From contig NZ_OY781939.1 of NCBI RefSeq assembly GCF_963677315.1, forward strand, positions 1,302,001 through 1,366,000: a DNA stretch of 64,000 bases. Reading direction: 5' to 3'. Below the pieces are notes generated by a model. That model made no database searches, was not told the DNA's origin, and saw only the letters and a list, made by a program, of their open reading frames with translations. Position 1 is the first letter of the stretch. Every line of letters starts with the position of its first letter. The translations under genes were made by a program, and so were the position numbers. Source of the stretch: an uncultured Sphaerochaeta sp. (GTDB lineage Bacteria; Spirochaetota; Spirochaetia; Sphaerochaetales; Sphaerochaetaceae). This document shows, one piece after another, positions 42,685 through 51,798 of this stretch.

Positions 42685-43364
42685 TATATCCTCCATGTTT
42701 GTGGGACCGTATCCAGAAGAATGACTTCCTTGACACGATCTCCGAGCTCTTTCTGTAATTTACCGCATACTGAATAATCTTCCCACATATGCATGGGAAC
42801 AAGCGTGTCTACCGATACTGTCTGAACCAAATCTTTTGCCCCTAGGCTGTAATAAGTACCTAAGCGTGGATCGACGGGTACGAAAGCAAGATCCAGATGA
42901 GAAGGAAGAAGAGCCAACTCCTTATGGTAGTTATCGGCCATCTCCTCATTGTACTGCTTACTCTCCCCTTCCCAGTGCCAATGGTTCAGGTCACCGGCAA
43001 AATAGAGGGTTTTTCCCTCAACCTCCACAACAAAGGCCACCCCTTCATCAGTACTCTTGAGTGTCTTGACTACAAGGCCTTCCACGATGTCCTCTTCATA
43101 CGGGCCCATCGGGTTGATGGTACAGGAAAAGGGGATATCTGTTGGAGGAATATCGGAGGAGAGGAAGAAAACGGTAGGCCCCTTCCGGTCTGCGAGCGAA
43201 AAGATGGACGAGTCATAGTGGTCGGCATGCCGATGACTGGCAAATACCATCAACGGCTTGGTGACAGAAGGAAGGCTCACTGCACCTTTGGTGTAATCAA
43301 AAAGCAGGAGATACGCATCCGTTTCCACTAAGAAGGCACTATGCCCAAGGAATGTACAATTCAT
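42684..43364 (-). CDS. Metallo-beta-lactamase-fold hydrolase (UlaG-like)
   Basis: About 226 aa. ASHRHADHYD near 47 is the H-x-H-x-D-H zinc motif, GDLNHWHWEG near 125 holds a further metal ligand, and VPMHMWED near 190 another His. The group includes UlaG-type lactonases and phosphoesterases; substrate unknown. The ATG at 43364 has no strong ribosome site and a 22-codon extension (ATG at 43430) is possible. It is coupled to the glyoxalase-like gene. Confidence 0.82.
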   Translation of the reverse strand: MNCTFLGHSAFLVETDAYLLLFDYTKGAVSLPSVTKPLMVFASHRHADHYDSSIFSLADRKGPTVFFLSSDIPPTDIPFSCTINPMGPYEEDIVEGLVVKTLKSTDEGVAFVVEVEGKTLYFAGDLNHWHWEGESKQYNEEMADNYHKELALLPSHLDLAFVPVDPRLGTYYSLGAKDLVQTVSVDTLVPMHMWEDYSVCGKLQKELGDRVKEVILLDTVPQTWRI

Positions 43365-43440
43365 AGTATAACCATGGACCAATTGCAAGTTGCTGTCAAG
43401 TTGGTTAATACACGCGAATCGATACACCATCCATAATGGA

Positions 43441-43456
43441 GGAGCATTGCTGCTCC
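43441..43456 (-). terminator. Hairpin between iolB and the metallo-hydrolase gene
   Basis: GGAGCA and TGCTCC pair around a 4-base loop (GCAA on the minus strand), a stable tetraloop hairpin 28 bases past the iolB stop. No U-tract follows, so it may be a weak terminator or processing site. Confidence 0.4.
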
Positions 43457-43483
43457 CCCCGTTAGTTATTGGATTTTAAGAGA

Positions 43484-44293
43484 CTACTCCATGAGAGCAG
43501 GAACCTCAGGCCATACCTTCACCCCTTTCTCGAGCAACCAGGTATGATCTTTCCTATAGTAGCGGGTTGTAGGCAACCACTTATCTCCAGGCAGGTGAGG
43601 AATCATCCAGACATAGTACATAGCATAACCGGGAGCAGCACCTTGACTATGCGTAGTATCAGGTTTTATCAAGGAGGTGTCTCCATCATGGACAACAAAG
43701 GCATCCTCATCCAAGACAGAAATTCCAAAGCCCTGCTTCGGGAAGAATCGGTAGTGGTAGATCTCCGGATGTGGATGGTCATGAGGAGGGTAACTAGACC
43801 ATCTACCGGGATGGTTGATGACCTCCCCCATCACCATGTTCGAATAGGGTGCACTCTCTCCGTCAAATACGGTTCGAACAGTACGATTACTTGTCTCCTG
43901 CAGGACTCCTGCACCAAAGACCTCAGTCTTTACATCACCCTTGTCATAGAATCGTACGGGGAAGGCCTGTTCGTTCTTGCACCGTTCAACAACCAGCTCA
44001 CAGTCACTTTCTGCCTTGACTATTACAGCAACAGCGGAAGGGGCATGTAATACTACTGGAGACTCATCTATACAACTCTGGCGTTCACTTGTTGCGCTCC
44101 CTTCATCCCAGCTGAAGGTGATCTTTCCTTTCAGGAGCATCCAAGCGCGTTCCAAGGGAAGCGTGCAGCTAGTTTGCTCTCCTGCTTTCAATTTCAGAAT
44201 ACCGAAATCAAGCATCATATCACTATGTGGTCCATCCAGACTGGTAATGGGAGTATATCCCCAATCGAATGGTCTCTGTTTCTGTACAATCAT
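43484..44293 (-). CDS. iolB: 5-deoxy-glucuronate isomerase, IolB
   Basis: 269 aa double-cupin enzyme of the myo-inositol pathway, converting 5-deoxy-D-glucuronate to 2-deoxy-5-keto-D-gluconate. SYPPHDHPHPEIYHYRFFP near 170 holds the metal-binding His and Glu residues and is diagnostic; HSQGAAPGYAMYYVW near 225 is also conserved. AGGAGG lies six bases before the ATG. It stands about 10 kb away from the iol cluster that begins near 54132, next to genes of other function, so its control may differ. Confidence 0.93.
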   Translation of the reverse strand: MIVQKQRPFDWGYTPITSLDGPHSDMMLDFGILKLKAGEQTSCTLPLERAWMLLKGKITFSWDEGSATSERQSCIDESPVVLHAPSAVAVIVKAESDCELVVERCKNEQAFPVRFYDKGDVKTEVFGAGVLQETSNRTVRTVFDGESAPYSNMVMGEVINHPGRWSSYPPHDHPHPEIYHYRFFPKQGFGISVLDEDAFVVHDGDTSLIKPDTTHSQGAAPGYAMYYVWMIPHLPGDKWLPTTRYYRKDHTWLLEKGVKVWPEVPALME

Positions 44294-44422
44294 GTAAATC
44301 CTCCTTGTGTCACTGAAAGGATACGAGCAGGAAAGAATTTATGCAACCCGAAATGGAGCCACCTTATCTGCTGTTAAGCAATTGCAAGCTGTGGTATAGT
44401 GAGTTATGCGGAGGATTGTTGT

Positions 44423-45196
44423 ATGAAAATCATGATTCTTGATGCAAATGAAACAATACTTGCCTCGAGCAGGAAAAGTGGATATGGAGTTTCCCTGGTC
44501 TATAAAGAAGCATACGAGGAAGGAGACCAAGTCGTTCTGGAAGTAGATGAACCTGGTATCTACCTCATACAGCTTGATGAGACACTAGGAACCCATCCTC
44601 TCTTTCTGGAGAAGGAAGCCAGCTTCAGCATTCCGGTCTCTGCAGTCAAGCGTACCTGTTATAGTCCATATGCCTTCCAAGGGCAGAAGCATCTCTTGAC
44701 ACTCAGCCATGTAGACAGCCTGCCGCGTAGGAATCTTGCATGCAATCCATATGATCATCATGAGACGAAAGGTCTCTTCCCCCATGCAAGCGCCAACGTT
44801 GAAACCCGCGGAGAAATGGTCTTTGCTGCCAGGAATGCCATCGATGGCATCTTTGCCAATGAGTATCATGGAGAATATCCATGGACAAGCTGGGGGATCA
44901 ATCAAGATCCAAAAGCTGAGCTCCATCTCGATTTCGGAAGACCGGTAATCATAGACGAGGTTCGTCTCACCCTCAGGGCAGACTGGCCACATGACAGCTG
45001 GTGGAGTGATGCAACACTGATAGACAGCGACGGGGATATCATCCACCTCTCTCTGGAGAAATCATCATTGCCCCAACGATTCCCAGTCCAGCAGAAAACC
45101 ATTACCTGTCTTACGCTCTGCAACCTAAAAAAGGCTGATGACCCCTCCCCATTCCCAGCACTTACGCAAATAGAGGTGTATGGGACAGAAGGTTGA
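44423..45196 (+). CDS. Discoidin-like (F5/8 type C-like) carbohydrate-binding protein
   Basis: 257 aa, no signal peptide seen, so probably cytoplasmic. The C-terminal half has NAIDGIFANEYHGEYPWTSWG and KAELHLDFGRPVIIDEVRLTLRADWP, the pattern of a discoidin-type beta-sandwich (ligand-induced N-A-x-D-G, then strands with D-F-G). The N-terminal 120 residues are an unknown beta-rich domain. The ATG at 44423 has GGAGG eight bases upstream. It converges on a GH38-like gene (two bases between stops) and diverges from iolB. Likely binds a glycan or glycoside; function not known. Confidence 0.6.
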   Translation: MKIMILDANETILASSRKSGYGVSLVYKEAYEEGDQVVLEVDEPGIYLIQLDETLGTHPLFLEKEASFSIPVSAVKRTCYSPYAFQGQKHLLTLSHVDSLPRRNLACNPYDHHETKGLFPHASANVETRGEMVFAARNAIDGIFANEYHGEYPWTSWGINQDPKAELHLDFGRPVIIDEVRLTLRADWPHDSWWSDATLIDSDGDIIHLSLEKSSLPQRFPVQQKTITCLTLCNLKKADDPSPFPALTQIEVYGTEG

Positions 45197-45198
45197 TC

Positions 45199-47280
45199 CT
45201 ACCAAGTAAAAACAAATCGGCTAAGACCATCTTCTTCATACCAAAGGGGAAAATTTGTGTTCCAGAGATTGTTAAGCAGGTTAAAATGAAACACTCCCTC
45301 TCCTTTGGGAATACGTCCAGTAAAACGTAGCAATGCTCGCTCATCCAAGGAAACCAGAGGTGAGTCCAAATTCTCAATCTCTAACATTTTCTCTCCCGTA
45401 TAGGAAACTTTCTCTACTGCATGAATCGACCGGGCACCATTCTCTACTGTTTGATCGAGCGCGAGAAGAGAACCTATCTTGCCAATCTTCCAAGTTCCTT
45501 CACCAATCATGGAAAAACCCATCCCCAACCAAAGCGCCTCTGGGAGCCGGGTTGCTTCCTTACCAATCCAGCTAAGTGAACATACTAGGAGTGTACCTTG
45601 CTTGGAGAATTGATAGCACAGCTGAATATGTCTCGGAGCTCCGCGCGGACTATCCTTCTCAGCATCCAGTAGGGCAATAATGTGAATTTTGTCCTCCTTT
45701 TCTCTCTTGAAGAGGGAGGCTACCTCACCCCGATACAGCCTATGTTCTATCTTAGGAGTGACTTCTGCCATCCCAGGTTTACCATAATCGGCTAGAATCC
45801 AGTGTTTGCCAGTTTCAAAATCACGGTTGTATTGATGATGAAATTTTTGGTAGTCATCAGCCCCAAAAGCCTCATATCGATATACACCAATCCCCTCACC
45901 TTGAGCCCAATCATGCCCAGACTCATCTTGTAGTTGGTTAATAGCACCATCTTTTCCAATAACTATTCTCACTTTTCCGATAGAGAACGATTCTCCTACC
46001 ATCAGAGCCTTATCATCTTTTCTTGATACGATGAGGACTGGCTTCAATGTTCCCAGGATGTTTTTCGCCTCTACTTGCAATGGAGAGGGCAAAGCTTCCA
46101 ATGCCCCTTCAATATAAGCACGTTGCTCCTTATGGGCAGAAGTGAAAAATGAATACGTGCGTTTTTCTCTACGCTTGTCACCTTTCCCAAACACCTGGGC
46201 ATACTCACGACGAGCAAAATCTTCAATGAACTGGTAAGAAGGGGGAATTGCATCAATGCCAACGAGGTCTTTCTCCCGGGCTGCATGAAATGCATCAACC
46301 GACCAATTTTTGTAGTCAGCTAGAAATTTCTTAAAATCAAGCCCCCATGTGTGTTCAGTAATCATAAGCAGCTGGTCGAAAAATCGGTCATAGGCTTCAC
46401 TTCCAGCGTTGAGCTTCCCTTCATGCATCCATCGCTTTCCCAACCGGCTAAGCGCTTTGAAGGCACTGACCTTGTACGGGTCGCTACCAACCCCATGGAT
46501 CCAAGTATCACCAATTTCTTCTCTGACTACTGGCAACCGATCCTTATAAGAGAGAAGTGAACGTGCATACGCATCCAAGCTGGATGCAATGATCTTAGCT
46601 TCTGGATAGCGCTTATGCAACCTTTCATAGACACGAATCACTTCCTCGGCTTTAGGAGGACCAGTATTGTCAGCACTATTCTCAATAATCAGCATATCTT
46701 CCAAGTCACCAATAGGTTTAGAGGATCCGTACGAAGCATCATACTGCACCATTATCTCCTCACCGGTTGGTGCCTTCCAGACGAAAAGTGGGGGAACCTT
46801 AGGCAGAGGAGAACCTCCATTCACTCCGATGTGAAGGAACTTAACACCTGCCCTGGCTAGATGGGGGACCATGGCAAGCGTATGTCCAGGGACATCAGTC
46901 ATTTTTGCGCTTATGGTGGTATGACCAAACCTTGCATCAAGATCCTTGGAGAGGGATAGTCCATATTCCAACAGTGTGTCATCCATCAACTCTGTATGGG
47001 TCGTAAAAGGTAGTGCATGCCAAGTGATATCACCCCTCCTTATTGCCTCTGAAAGCGCATTTACCCGTTCACTTGGCATGGTGTAGAGTGCCGTCTTGAT
47101 CAACCAAGCACCGGTAGTCCAGACGAGCTTCTCGCCAGAACCCCTTTCTCTCAATAGATTGGCTGTCTTTATTGCGTTCGGTATGAACTGGTTGAGATAC
47201 CGATCAATGGTACTCGAGGCCAGATCAGTGAAACCAATATCCAAATGGGTCTTGAACACCAGATGAATAGTTTTAATCAT
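45199..47280 (-). CDS. GH38-like glycoside hydrolase (DUF5054-like)
   Basis: 693 aa without signal peptide. The N-terminus HLVFKTHLDIGFTDLA carries the H-x-D metal pair of GH38 alpha-mannosidases. KMTDVPGHTLAMVPHLARAGVKFLHIG near 125 has the deacetylase-like fold pattern with a possible nucleophile Asp. The centre and C-terminal half form beta-rich domains. I recall this type as DUF5054; activity is not established for it. It may remove a sugar from an imported glycoside in the cytoplasm. It diverges from an AraC regulator that lies ahead of an LplBC-type importer. Confidence 0.75.
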   Translation of the reverse strand: MIKTIHLVFKTHLDIGFTDLASSTIDRYLNQFIPNAIKTANLLRERGSGEKLVWTTGAWLIKTALYTMPSERVNALSEAIRRGDITWHALPFTTHTELMDDTLLEYGLSLSKDLDARFGHTTISAKMTDVPGHTLAMVPHLARAGVKFLHIGVNGGSPLPKVPPLFVWKAPTGEEIMVQYDASYGSSKPIGDLEDMLIIENSADNTGPPKAEEVIRVYERLHKRYPEAKIIASSLDAYARSLLSYKDRLPVVREEIGDTWIHGVGSDPYKVSAFKALSRLGKRWMHEGKLNAGSEAYDRFFDQLLMITEHTWGLDFKKFLADYKNWSVDAFHAAREKDLVGIDAIPPSYQFIEDFARREYAQVFGKGDKRREKRTYSFFTSAHKEQRAYIEGALEALPSPLQVEAKNILGTLKPVLIVSRKDDKALMVGESFSIGKVRIVIGKDGAINQLQDESGHDWAQGEGIGVYRYEAFGADDYQKFHHQYNRDFETGKHWILADYGKPGMAEVTPKIEHRLYRGEVASLFKREKEDKIHIIALLDAEKDSPRGAPRHIQLCYQFSKQGTLLVCSLSWIGKEATRLPEALWLGMGFSMIGEGTWKIGKIGSLLALDQTVENGARSIHAVEKVSYTGEKMLEIENLDSPLVSLDERALLRFTGRIPKGEGVFHFNLLNNLWNTNFPLWYEEDGLSRFVFTW

Positions 47281-47350
47281 GTTCCCTCTCTCCTTTTTCC
47301 TGCTTGCATGAAAACCACAACACAGGCATACTGCTATCAGAGGACTGACT

Positions 47351-48253
47351 GTGGATTACGAACTGAACAAAGCATCCAGACGTTTATCGGAGCTCCCTTT
47401 CATTATTGAACTCTCCGGCTTTACCATTGAAGTGAAATGGCTTCGCGTTATGCAAAAAACCGGACAGTGGATTATTCCCCGTCATGCCCATTCGAGTTTC
47501 GAATTCCATATCATTGCCCGCGGCACCTGCAGAGTAACTACTGACAATGACTCCTTCACTGCGAAAACGGGTAGTTTTTACCTAACCGCCCCTGGGGTTT
47601 ATCACGAACAATGCAATTACGATGAGGGTGACCTCATCGAATACAGCCTCGATTGCACCTTCCACCCCAGACGGGAAAGTGCAACTCAAGAGCATAGCGA
47701 ATGGAGTCAACTCCACTCATTCTTCCTCGCTGCTCCTTGCACTTCATTCCAGGACACAAGCGGTGTTATCAGCTTGTTCGAGCAAGCGCTCGACGAAGCA
47801 TTGCATATCCGTCCTGCTTATGGAATCATCATTCTCTCCCTCGTTCCCGCCATACTGGTCGCCGTTGCACGAAGTATGGGAATGGGACCTACTCTCTCCA
47901 ATAACAACCAAAAAACCAGGATGGACAGAATTGCCGAATTTGTTGAGGACAACATCAATCGCCCGCTCTGCCCTGCCGATATTGCTGCTTATCTCAATCT
48001 CAGTGAGAAACAGATCTCCCGAATCGTTTTTGCCTCTGAAGGCTACTCAACCAAACGGTTTATCATTCTGGCAAAAATTGAACAAGCCAAGAAAATGCTT
48101 ACCAATCCCTCCTATAGCATTAATGAAATAGCGAAAGACCTTGGATACTCAACCACCAGTTACTTCACTACGGCATTCAGAAAAAACGAAGGGCTTACCC
48201 CTGGAGCCTATCGAGAAAAGGTTCTCTCCAAACACACTATCTATCATACATAA
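47351..48253 (+). CDS. AraC-family transcriptional regulator
   Basis: 300 aa from a GTG start, chosen because AGAGG lies seven bases upstream. The N-terminal cupin part has PRHAHSSFEFHIIARGTC. The C-terminal AraC domain (about 195-295) has IAAYLNLSEKQISRIVFA and INEIAKDLGYSTTSYFTTAFRK. It is divergent from the GH38-like gene by 70 bp and upstream of the lplBC-type operon, so it likely controls both in response to the same glycan or glycoside. Confidence 0.88.
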   Translation: MDYELNKASRRLSELPFIIELSGFTIEVKWLRVMQKTGQWIIPRHAHSSFEFHIIARGTCRVTTDNDSFTAKTGSFYLTAPGVYHEQCNYDEGDLIEYSLDCTFHPRRESATQEHSEWSQLHSFFLAAPCTSFQDTSGVISLFEQALDEALHIRPAYGIIILSLVPAILVAVARSMGMGPTLSNNNQKTRMDRIAEFVEDNINRPLCPADIAAYLNLSEKQISRIVFASEGYSTKRFIILAKIEQAKKMLTNPSYSINEIAKDLGYSTTSYFTTAFRKNEGLTPGAYREKVLSKHTIYHT

Positions 48254-48502
48254 ATGTCCAATAATTTACAAACAAAAAATGAATCTATGGATAAAAATTA
48301 ATACTAAGTCAATATTTTTTTGTTCTTATATCTATATTTACATATAACTTGACGTACAATTTTAATAAAAATGTCCATTTTTTATTATTTATATCAATTT
48401 TTGTTTGTCTATTTTTCACAATCCATGGTATCCTAATCATACGGTAAGGAAACAGAATGAATCCACAATGAATAGTACTGACTAACAAAACAAGGAAGGG
48501 TC
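48254..48502. other. AT-rich intergenic region ahead of the LplBC-type ABC operon
   Basis: This 249-bp gap contains a promoter candidate (48405-48434) and long A/T runs. No gene or clear terminator was recognised. AAGGAAGG lies shortly before the 48503 start. Confidence 0.55.
48405..48434 (+). promoter_or_regulatory. Promoter candidate for the LplBC-type ABC operon
   Basis: TTGTCT (48405-48410) and TATCCT (48429-48434) are 18 bases apart, about 70 bases ahead of the first permease gene. Each matches four of six consensus bases. Confidence 0.4.
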
Positions 48503-49387
48503 ATGGATAAGCAGCTCGTCAGGCAGATAAAAAAACACAGAATCTTCTATCTGTTATTTATCCCTATAGCACTCTACTTCATCATCTTTACCTACTATCC
48601 ATTCTTTCGTGGCTTGATTATGAGTTTCCAAGAGAACCGTCTTATCGGCATCCGTCCATTTGCTGGACTTGAAAACTATAAACTGGTTCTCTCCGATCCA
48701 TCGTTTCTTAGCTCAATCGTAAATTCATTAATCATTGGTTTTTGGGACATGGCACTCTACTTCTCTCTCGCATTGCTTTTCGCCCTTGTCCTCAACGAAG
48801 TCAGACACCGAAAAATAAAGCAAGGAATCCAAACCATTGCCTATATCCCCTATCTTCTCAGCTGGGCGGTAATCGGAGGTGTATGGGCTTTGATATTCGA
48901 TCTCGATGGGCTGGTAAACCGATTCCTTGCGATTTTTGGGACGGAACCGATTTTCTTTTTAGCAACCCCCTCTTATGCCCGGCCCTTGATCATTGCCATG
49001 GGGGTATGGAGATCCATTGGCTACTTTGCACTCCTATTCACTGTAGCAATCATGAATATTGACCAACAACTCTTTGAAGCTTCCCGCATTGATGGGGCGA
49101 GCAGAATGATGCAAATTCGGAAAATTATAGTCCCCTCGCTTATTCCAACTATGAAGACAATTATAGTGTTGCTCTCCATAGGAGTACTTACCCACTTTGA
49201 TGAAATCTACGTCATGGTCAACCCAGCAAACCGGAGTCTGATCAGTACATTGCTACTCTATGTATATGAAAATGGAATTCTGAACTTCCGCACTGGTTCT
49301 GCCAGTGCAGGAGCCACTTTGGTAATGATCGGGACAATCCTGTTCACTGCCTTAATCCGGCGTCTGACCGAGTATGACAAGGAGTAG
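48503..49387 (+). CDS. Carbohydrate ABC transporter permease, LplB/MalF-like
   Basis: 294 aa with six helices. EASRIDGASRMMQIRKIIVPSL near 190 is the EAA loop that contacts the ATPase. It belongs to the LplB subgroup of oligosaccharide importers by its compact size and partnership with an LplC-type permease. It is three bases ahead of the second permease gene. No ATPase gene is in this operon, so a shared MsmK/UgpC-type ATPase encoded elsewhere is needed. Confidence 0.92.
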   Translation: MDKQLVRQIKKHRIFYLLFIPIALYFIIFTYYPFFRGLIMSFQENRLIGIRPFAGLENYKLVLSDPSFLSSIVNSLIIGFWDMALYFSLALLFALVLNEVRHRKIKQGIQTIAYIPYLLSWAVIGGVWALIFDLDGLVNRFLAIFGTEPIFFLATPSYARPLIIAMGVWRSIGYFALLFTVAIMNIDQQLFEASRIDGASRMMQIRKIIVPSLIPTMKTIIVLLSIGVLTHFDEIYVMVNPANRSLISTLLLYVYENGILNFRTGSASAGATLVMIGTILFTALIRRLTEYDKE

Positions 49388-49390
49388 GGC

Positions 49391-50260
49391 ATGAAACTGA
49401 GACTGATCAAGAAAGACCAGCTTCCAATTCTTATACGTGTTTTTAACATCCTACTGCTGCTAATGGTTGTAGTACTCATGGGTCTCCCTATGCTCAATGT
49501 CTTGTCCGTCTCCCTATCCACCCAAGCAAAAAGTGACTCCCCAGGCATGGTCCTATGGCCGAACCCACCGACATTTGAAGGCTATGCATTCATCTGGAAA
49601 TTCACAAACCTTGCAACGCCATTCTTCAATACCGTCTATATATCGGTAGTGGGAACTGTTTTTCATGTGGTGATGGCTTCCCTCGCCGGATATATTCTTT
49701 GCCAACCCAACCTTCCACTGAAGAAAGCTATGACCACTTTTATTTTACTGACTATGACTGTTCCCTACGAATTGACGATGATTGGTATCTATGCGGTCAA
49801 TAAAGACTTGGGCTTGATAAACACCTATACCGGATTGATAGTGAACGGTATGATCAGCGGCTTCAGCGTATTTTTGATGCGCAACTATTTCCAAGCAATC
49901 CCCCAAAGTCTAGCCGAATCTGCTCGGATTGACGGTGCCTCTGAGCTGAGGATTTTTTCTTCAATCTATCTCCGTCTCGCACTTTCCGGGCTCCTTACTA
50001 TTGGAACTCTCGAACTGATCCGTCGGTGGAACAACATCACCATAACCGTAACACTCATCAGCGATATGAAAAAATGGACACTTCCAGTGGTACTTCGCTT
50101 TATCCTCTTTGACCAAGCCTCTACAAGTGGAACCAGCTATATCTTTGCAAACGCGAAAATGGCAGCGGTGGTGCTTACCGCCCTACCGCTGATTGTACTG
50201 TATTTCTTCACCCAGTCATTCTTTTCGAGTGGAATTATGATTGGATCGATCAAGGAATGA
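49391..50260 (+). CDS. Carbohydrate ABC transporter permease, LplC/YtcP/MalG-like
   Basis: 289 aa with six helices. ESARIDGASELRIFSSIYLRLA near 178 is the EAA motif. FVMPNVLSVSLS-type entry (GLPMLNVLSVSLS) and the ending FFSSGIMIGSIKE are typical of YtcP/LplC proteins. It pairs with the preceding LplB-like permease to form the membrane channel for an oligosaccharide or glycoside. Confidence 0.92.
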   Translation: MKLRLIKKDQLPILIRVFNILLLLMVVVLMGLPMLNVLSVSLSTQAKSDSPGMVLWPNPPTFEGYAFIWKFTNLATPFFNTVYISVVGTVFHVVMASLAGYILCQPNLPLKKAMTTFILLTMTVPYELTMIGIYAVNKDLGLINTYTGLIVNGMISGFSVFLMRNYFQAIPQSLAESARIDGASELRIFSSIYLRLALSGLLTIGTLELIRRWNNITITVTLISDMKKWTLPVVLRFILFDQASTSGTSYIFANAKMAAVVLTALPLIVLYFFTQSFFSSGIMIGSIKE

Positions 50261-50325
50261 TGCCTACATACTATATGAGGGCATGCTGACATATCGAAAC
50301 ATGATATCCAATAAGGAGGAATCAT

Positions 50326-51735
50326 ATGAACAAGAAACGCATGATCGTTGGATTGCTGATTCTACTAGTCATCAGTCTCGGCGTCTTCGCTCAAGGGCAA
50401 ATGGACAAGAGTACCGTAGAGGTAAAGGTCCTGGCAGGGGTGACAGGCGGTAAAGATGAAGCAGAGAACAAGCTTTTCGAAGCGGAGATGGAGAAGGCTA
50501 CAGGCTTGAACATCACCTGGGAGAAGGTCCCCTCGGGGTATGACCAGGTTCTGATGCAAAAACTTGGAGCCGGAGAGCAGTATGATCTGATTTATCTCAA
50601 TCAGTTCCAGATGTATACCTTGGCTAAGCAGGGAGCCTTGACCGATCTCACCGACCGGATGAAGGACTCCCAGGTCTATGCTGATAATGTTGATAAGGCA
50701 GAACTCGAGAAAATTGGTCTCAACGGTAAATACTATGCCGGATTCAACAAACTTGAGGTATTCCCTTTGGTCAACGTCAACAAAGCCATCACAGACAAGG
50801 TAGGTATCGACTTGGATTCGCTCGATACGCTGGACGAGTACTACCAGATGCTCAAGAAGGTAAAAACCTACATGGAAACTACCGAAGGCAAGAAGCCCTA
50901 CTATCCATTCTTTACCTACATGCCGGACATCTGGGACCTACAGCCTTGGTTTAGTTCTGCTGGACTCAGACGTGGAGTCTTCGTCGATGCAAGCGGAAAG
51001 AAGTATGCTCCCTATGTTGATTCGAAGGCAAAACCTGTCTGGGAGTGGCTCGCCAAGCTCTACAAAGAAGGCTTGATGGATCCCACCTCCTTTACAGGTA
51101 AGACTGGGGACATGCGCAGTAAGATGTGGCAGAGTCAAGACATCGTTATGGATGTAGACTGGGCAGCTTGGACCGGACTTTACAATAATAATGCCCGAAC
51201 TGCAGGGACCTATCCTGCAAAGGTTAATGTTGTTGGCCTTCCGGGGACAAAGGGTCCCGATGGTACCTATATGCTCGAACAGGGCGGTGCATCGCTCTGG
51301 GCAATTCCCTCCAATGCTAAAAATCCTGATGAAGCATTCGAGATTCTCGAATACATGGCTACCAAGGAAGGCGGCCTGTTGCTTTCAGCTGGGATCGAAG
51401 GGCACGACTACACCATGAAGAACGGAAAGATTGAGTATACTGAGATTGGAAAATCCCATGCCAAGGACCATGGGGCTCCATTCCCGATCTCCACTCAGTT
51501 TGACCTCTCCCTCCTCGGTGAGATGAACCCTGGGGTACTTGATTCAGTTGCTATTGGACAGAGAGATGACGTTGAAGTTGCACCGATGGGCTATGCCAAC
51601 GGGGAACTGGACGCACGCAAATACTATGATATCATGTCCAAGTGGATGACCGACTGTATCATGGGCAAGATGAGCGCAGATGCTGCCATCACTGGAGCAG
51701 AGAAAGAGCTTCGTGCAAACAAGCTTATCGACTAA
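50326..51735 (+). CDS. Carbohydrate ABC transporter extracellular binding protein
   Basis: 469 aa. The signal peptide ends LGVFAQGQMD with no lipobox. The mature protein is of the large extracellular solute-binding type (SBP family 1). TGLNITWEKVPSGYDQVLMQKLGAGEQYDLIYLN forms the first lobe and VVGLPGTKGPDGTYMLEQGG lies near the hinge. AAGGAGG lies seven bases before the ATG. It follows the two permeases, the usual order for LplABC-type systems, and would bind an oligosaccharide or glycoside. Confidence 0.9.
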   Translation: MNKKRMIVGLLILLVISLGVFAQGQMDKSTVEVKVLAGVTGGKDEAENKLFEAEMEKATGLNITWEKVPSGYDQVLMQKLGAGEQYDLIYLNQFQMYTLAKQGALTDLTDRMKDSQVYADNVDKAELEKIGLNGKYYAGFNKLEVFPLVNVNKAITDKVGIDLDSLDTLDEYYQMLKKVKTYMETTEGKKPYYPFFTYMPDIWDLQPWFSSAGLRRGVFVDASGKKYAPYVDSKAKPVWEWLAKLYKEGLMDPTSFTGKTGDMRSKMWQSQDIVMDVDWAAWTGLYNNNARTAGTYPAKVNVVGLPGTKGPDGTYMLEQGGASLWAIPSNAKNPDEAFEILEYMATKEGGLLLSAGIEGHDYTMKNGKIEYTEIGKSHAKDHGAPFPISTQFDLSLLGEMNPGVLDSVAIGQRDDVEVAPMGYANGELDARKYYDIMSKWMTDCIMGKMSADAAITGAEKELRANKLID

Positions 51736-51759
51736 GCGCAGAACAATGTTACACACGCA

Positions 51760-51781
51760 GGGCGCGGCATTTGCTGCGCCC
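51760..51781 (+). terminator. Hairpin after the binding-protein gene
   Basis: GGGCGCGGCA and TGCTGCGCCC pair over ten positions with one wobble and a very short loop. TCTTT follows on the plus strand. It lies between the binding-protein and PHP genes, so it is a partial terminator that likely lowers expression of the latter. Confidence 0.6.
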
Positions 51782-51798
51782 TCTTTGGAAGGATTACC

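Noticed and set aside
48361..48420. A riboswitch or structured leader in the AT-rich gap ahead of the LplBC-type operon
   Set aside because: The tract is mostly A/T runs without stable pairing or a recognisable aptamer core.
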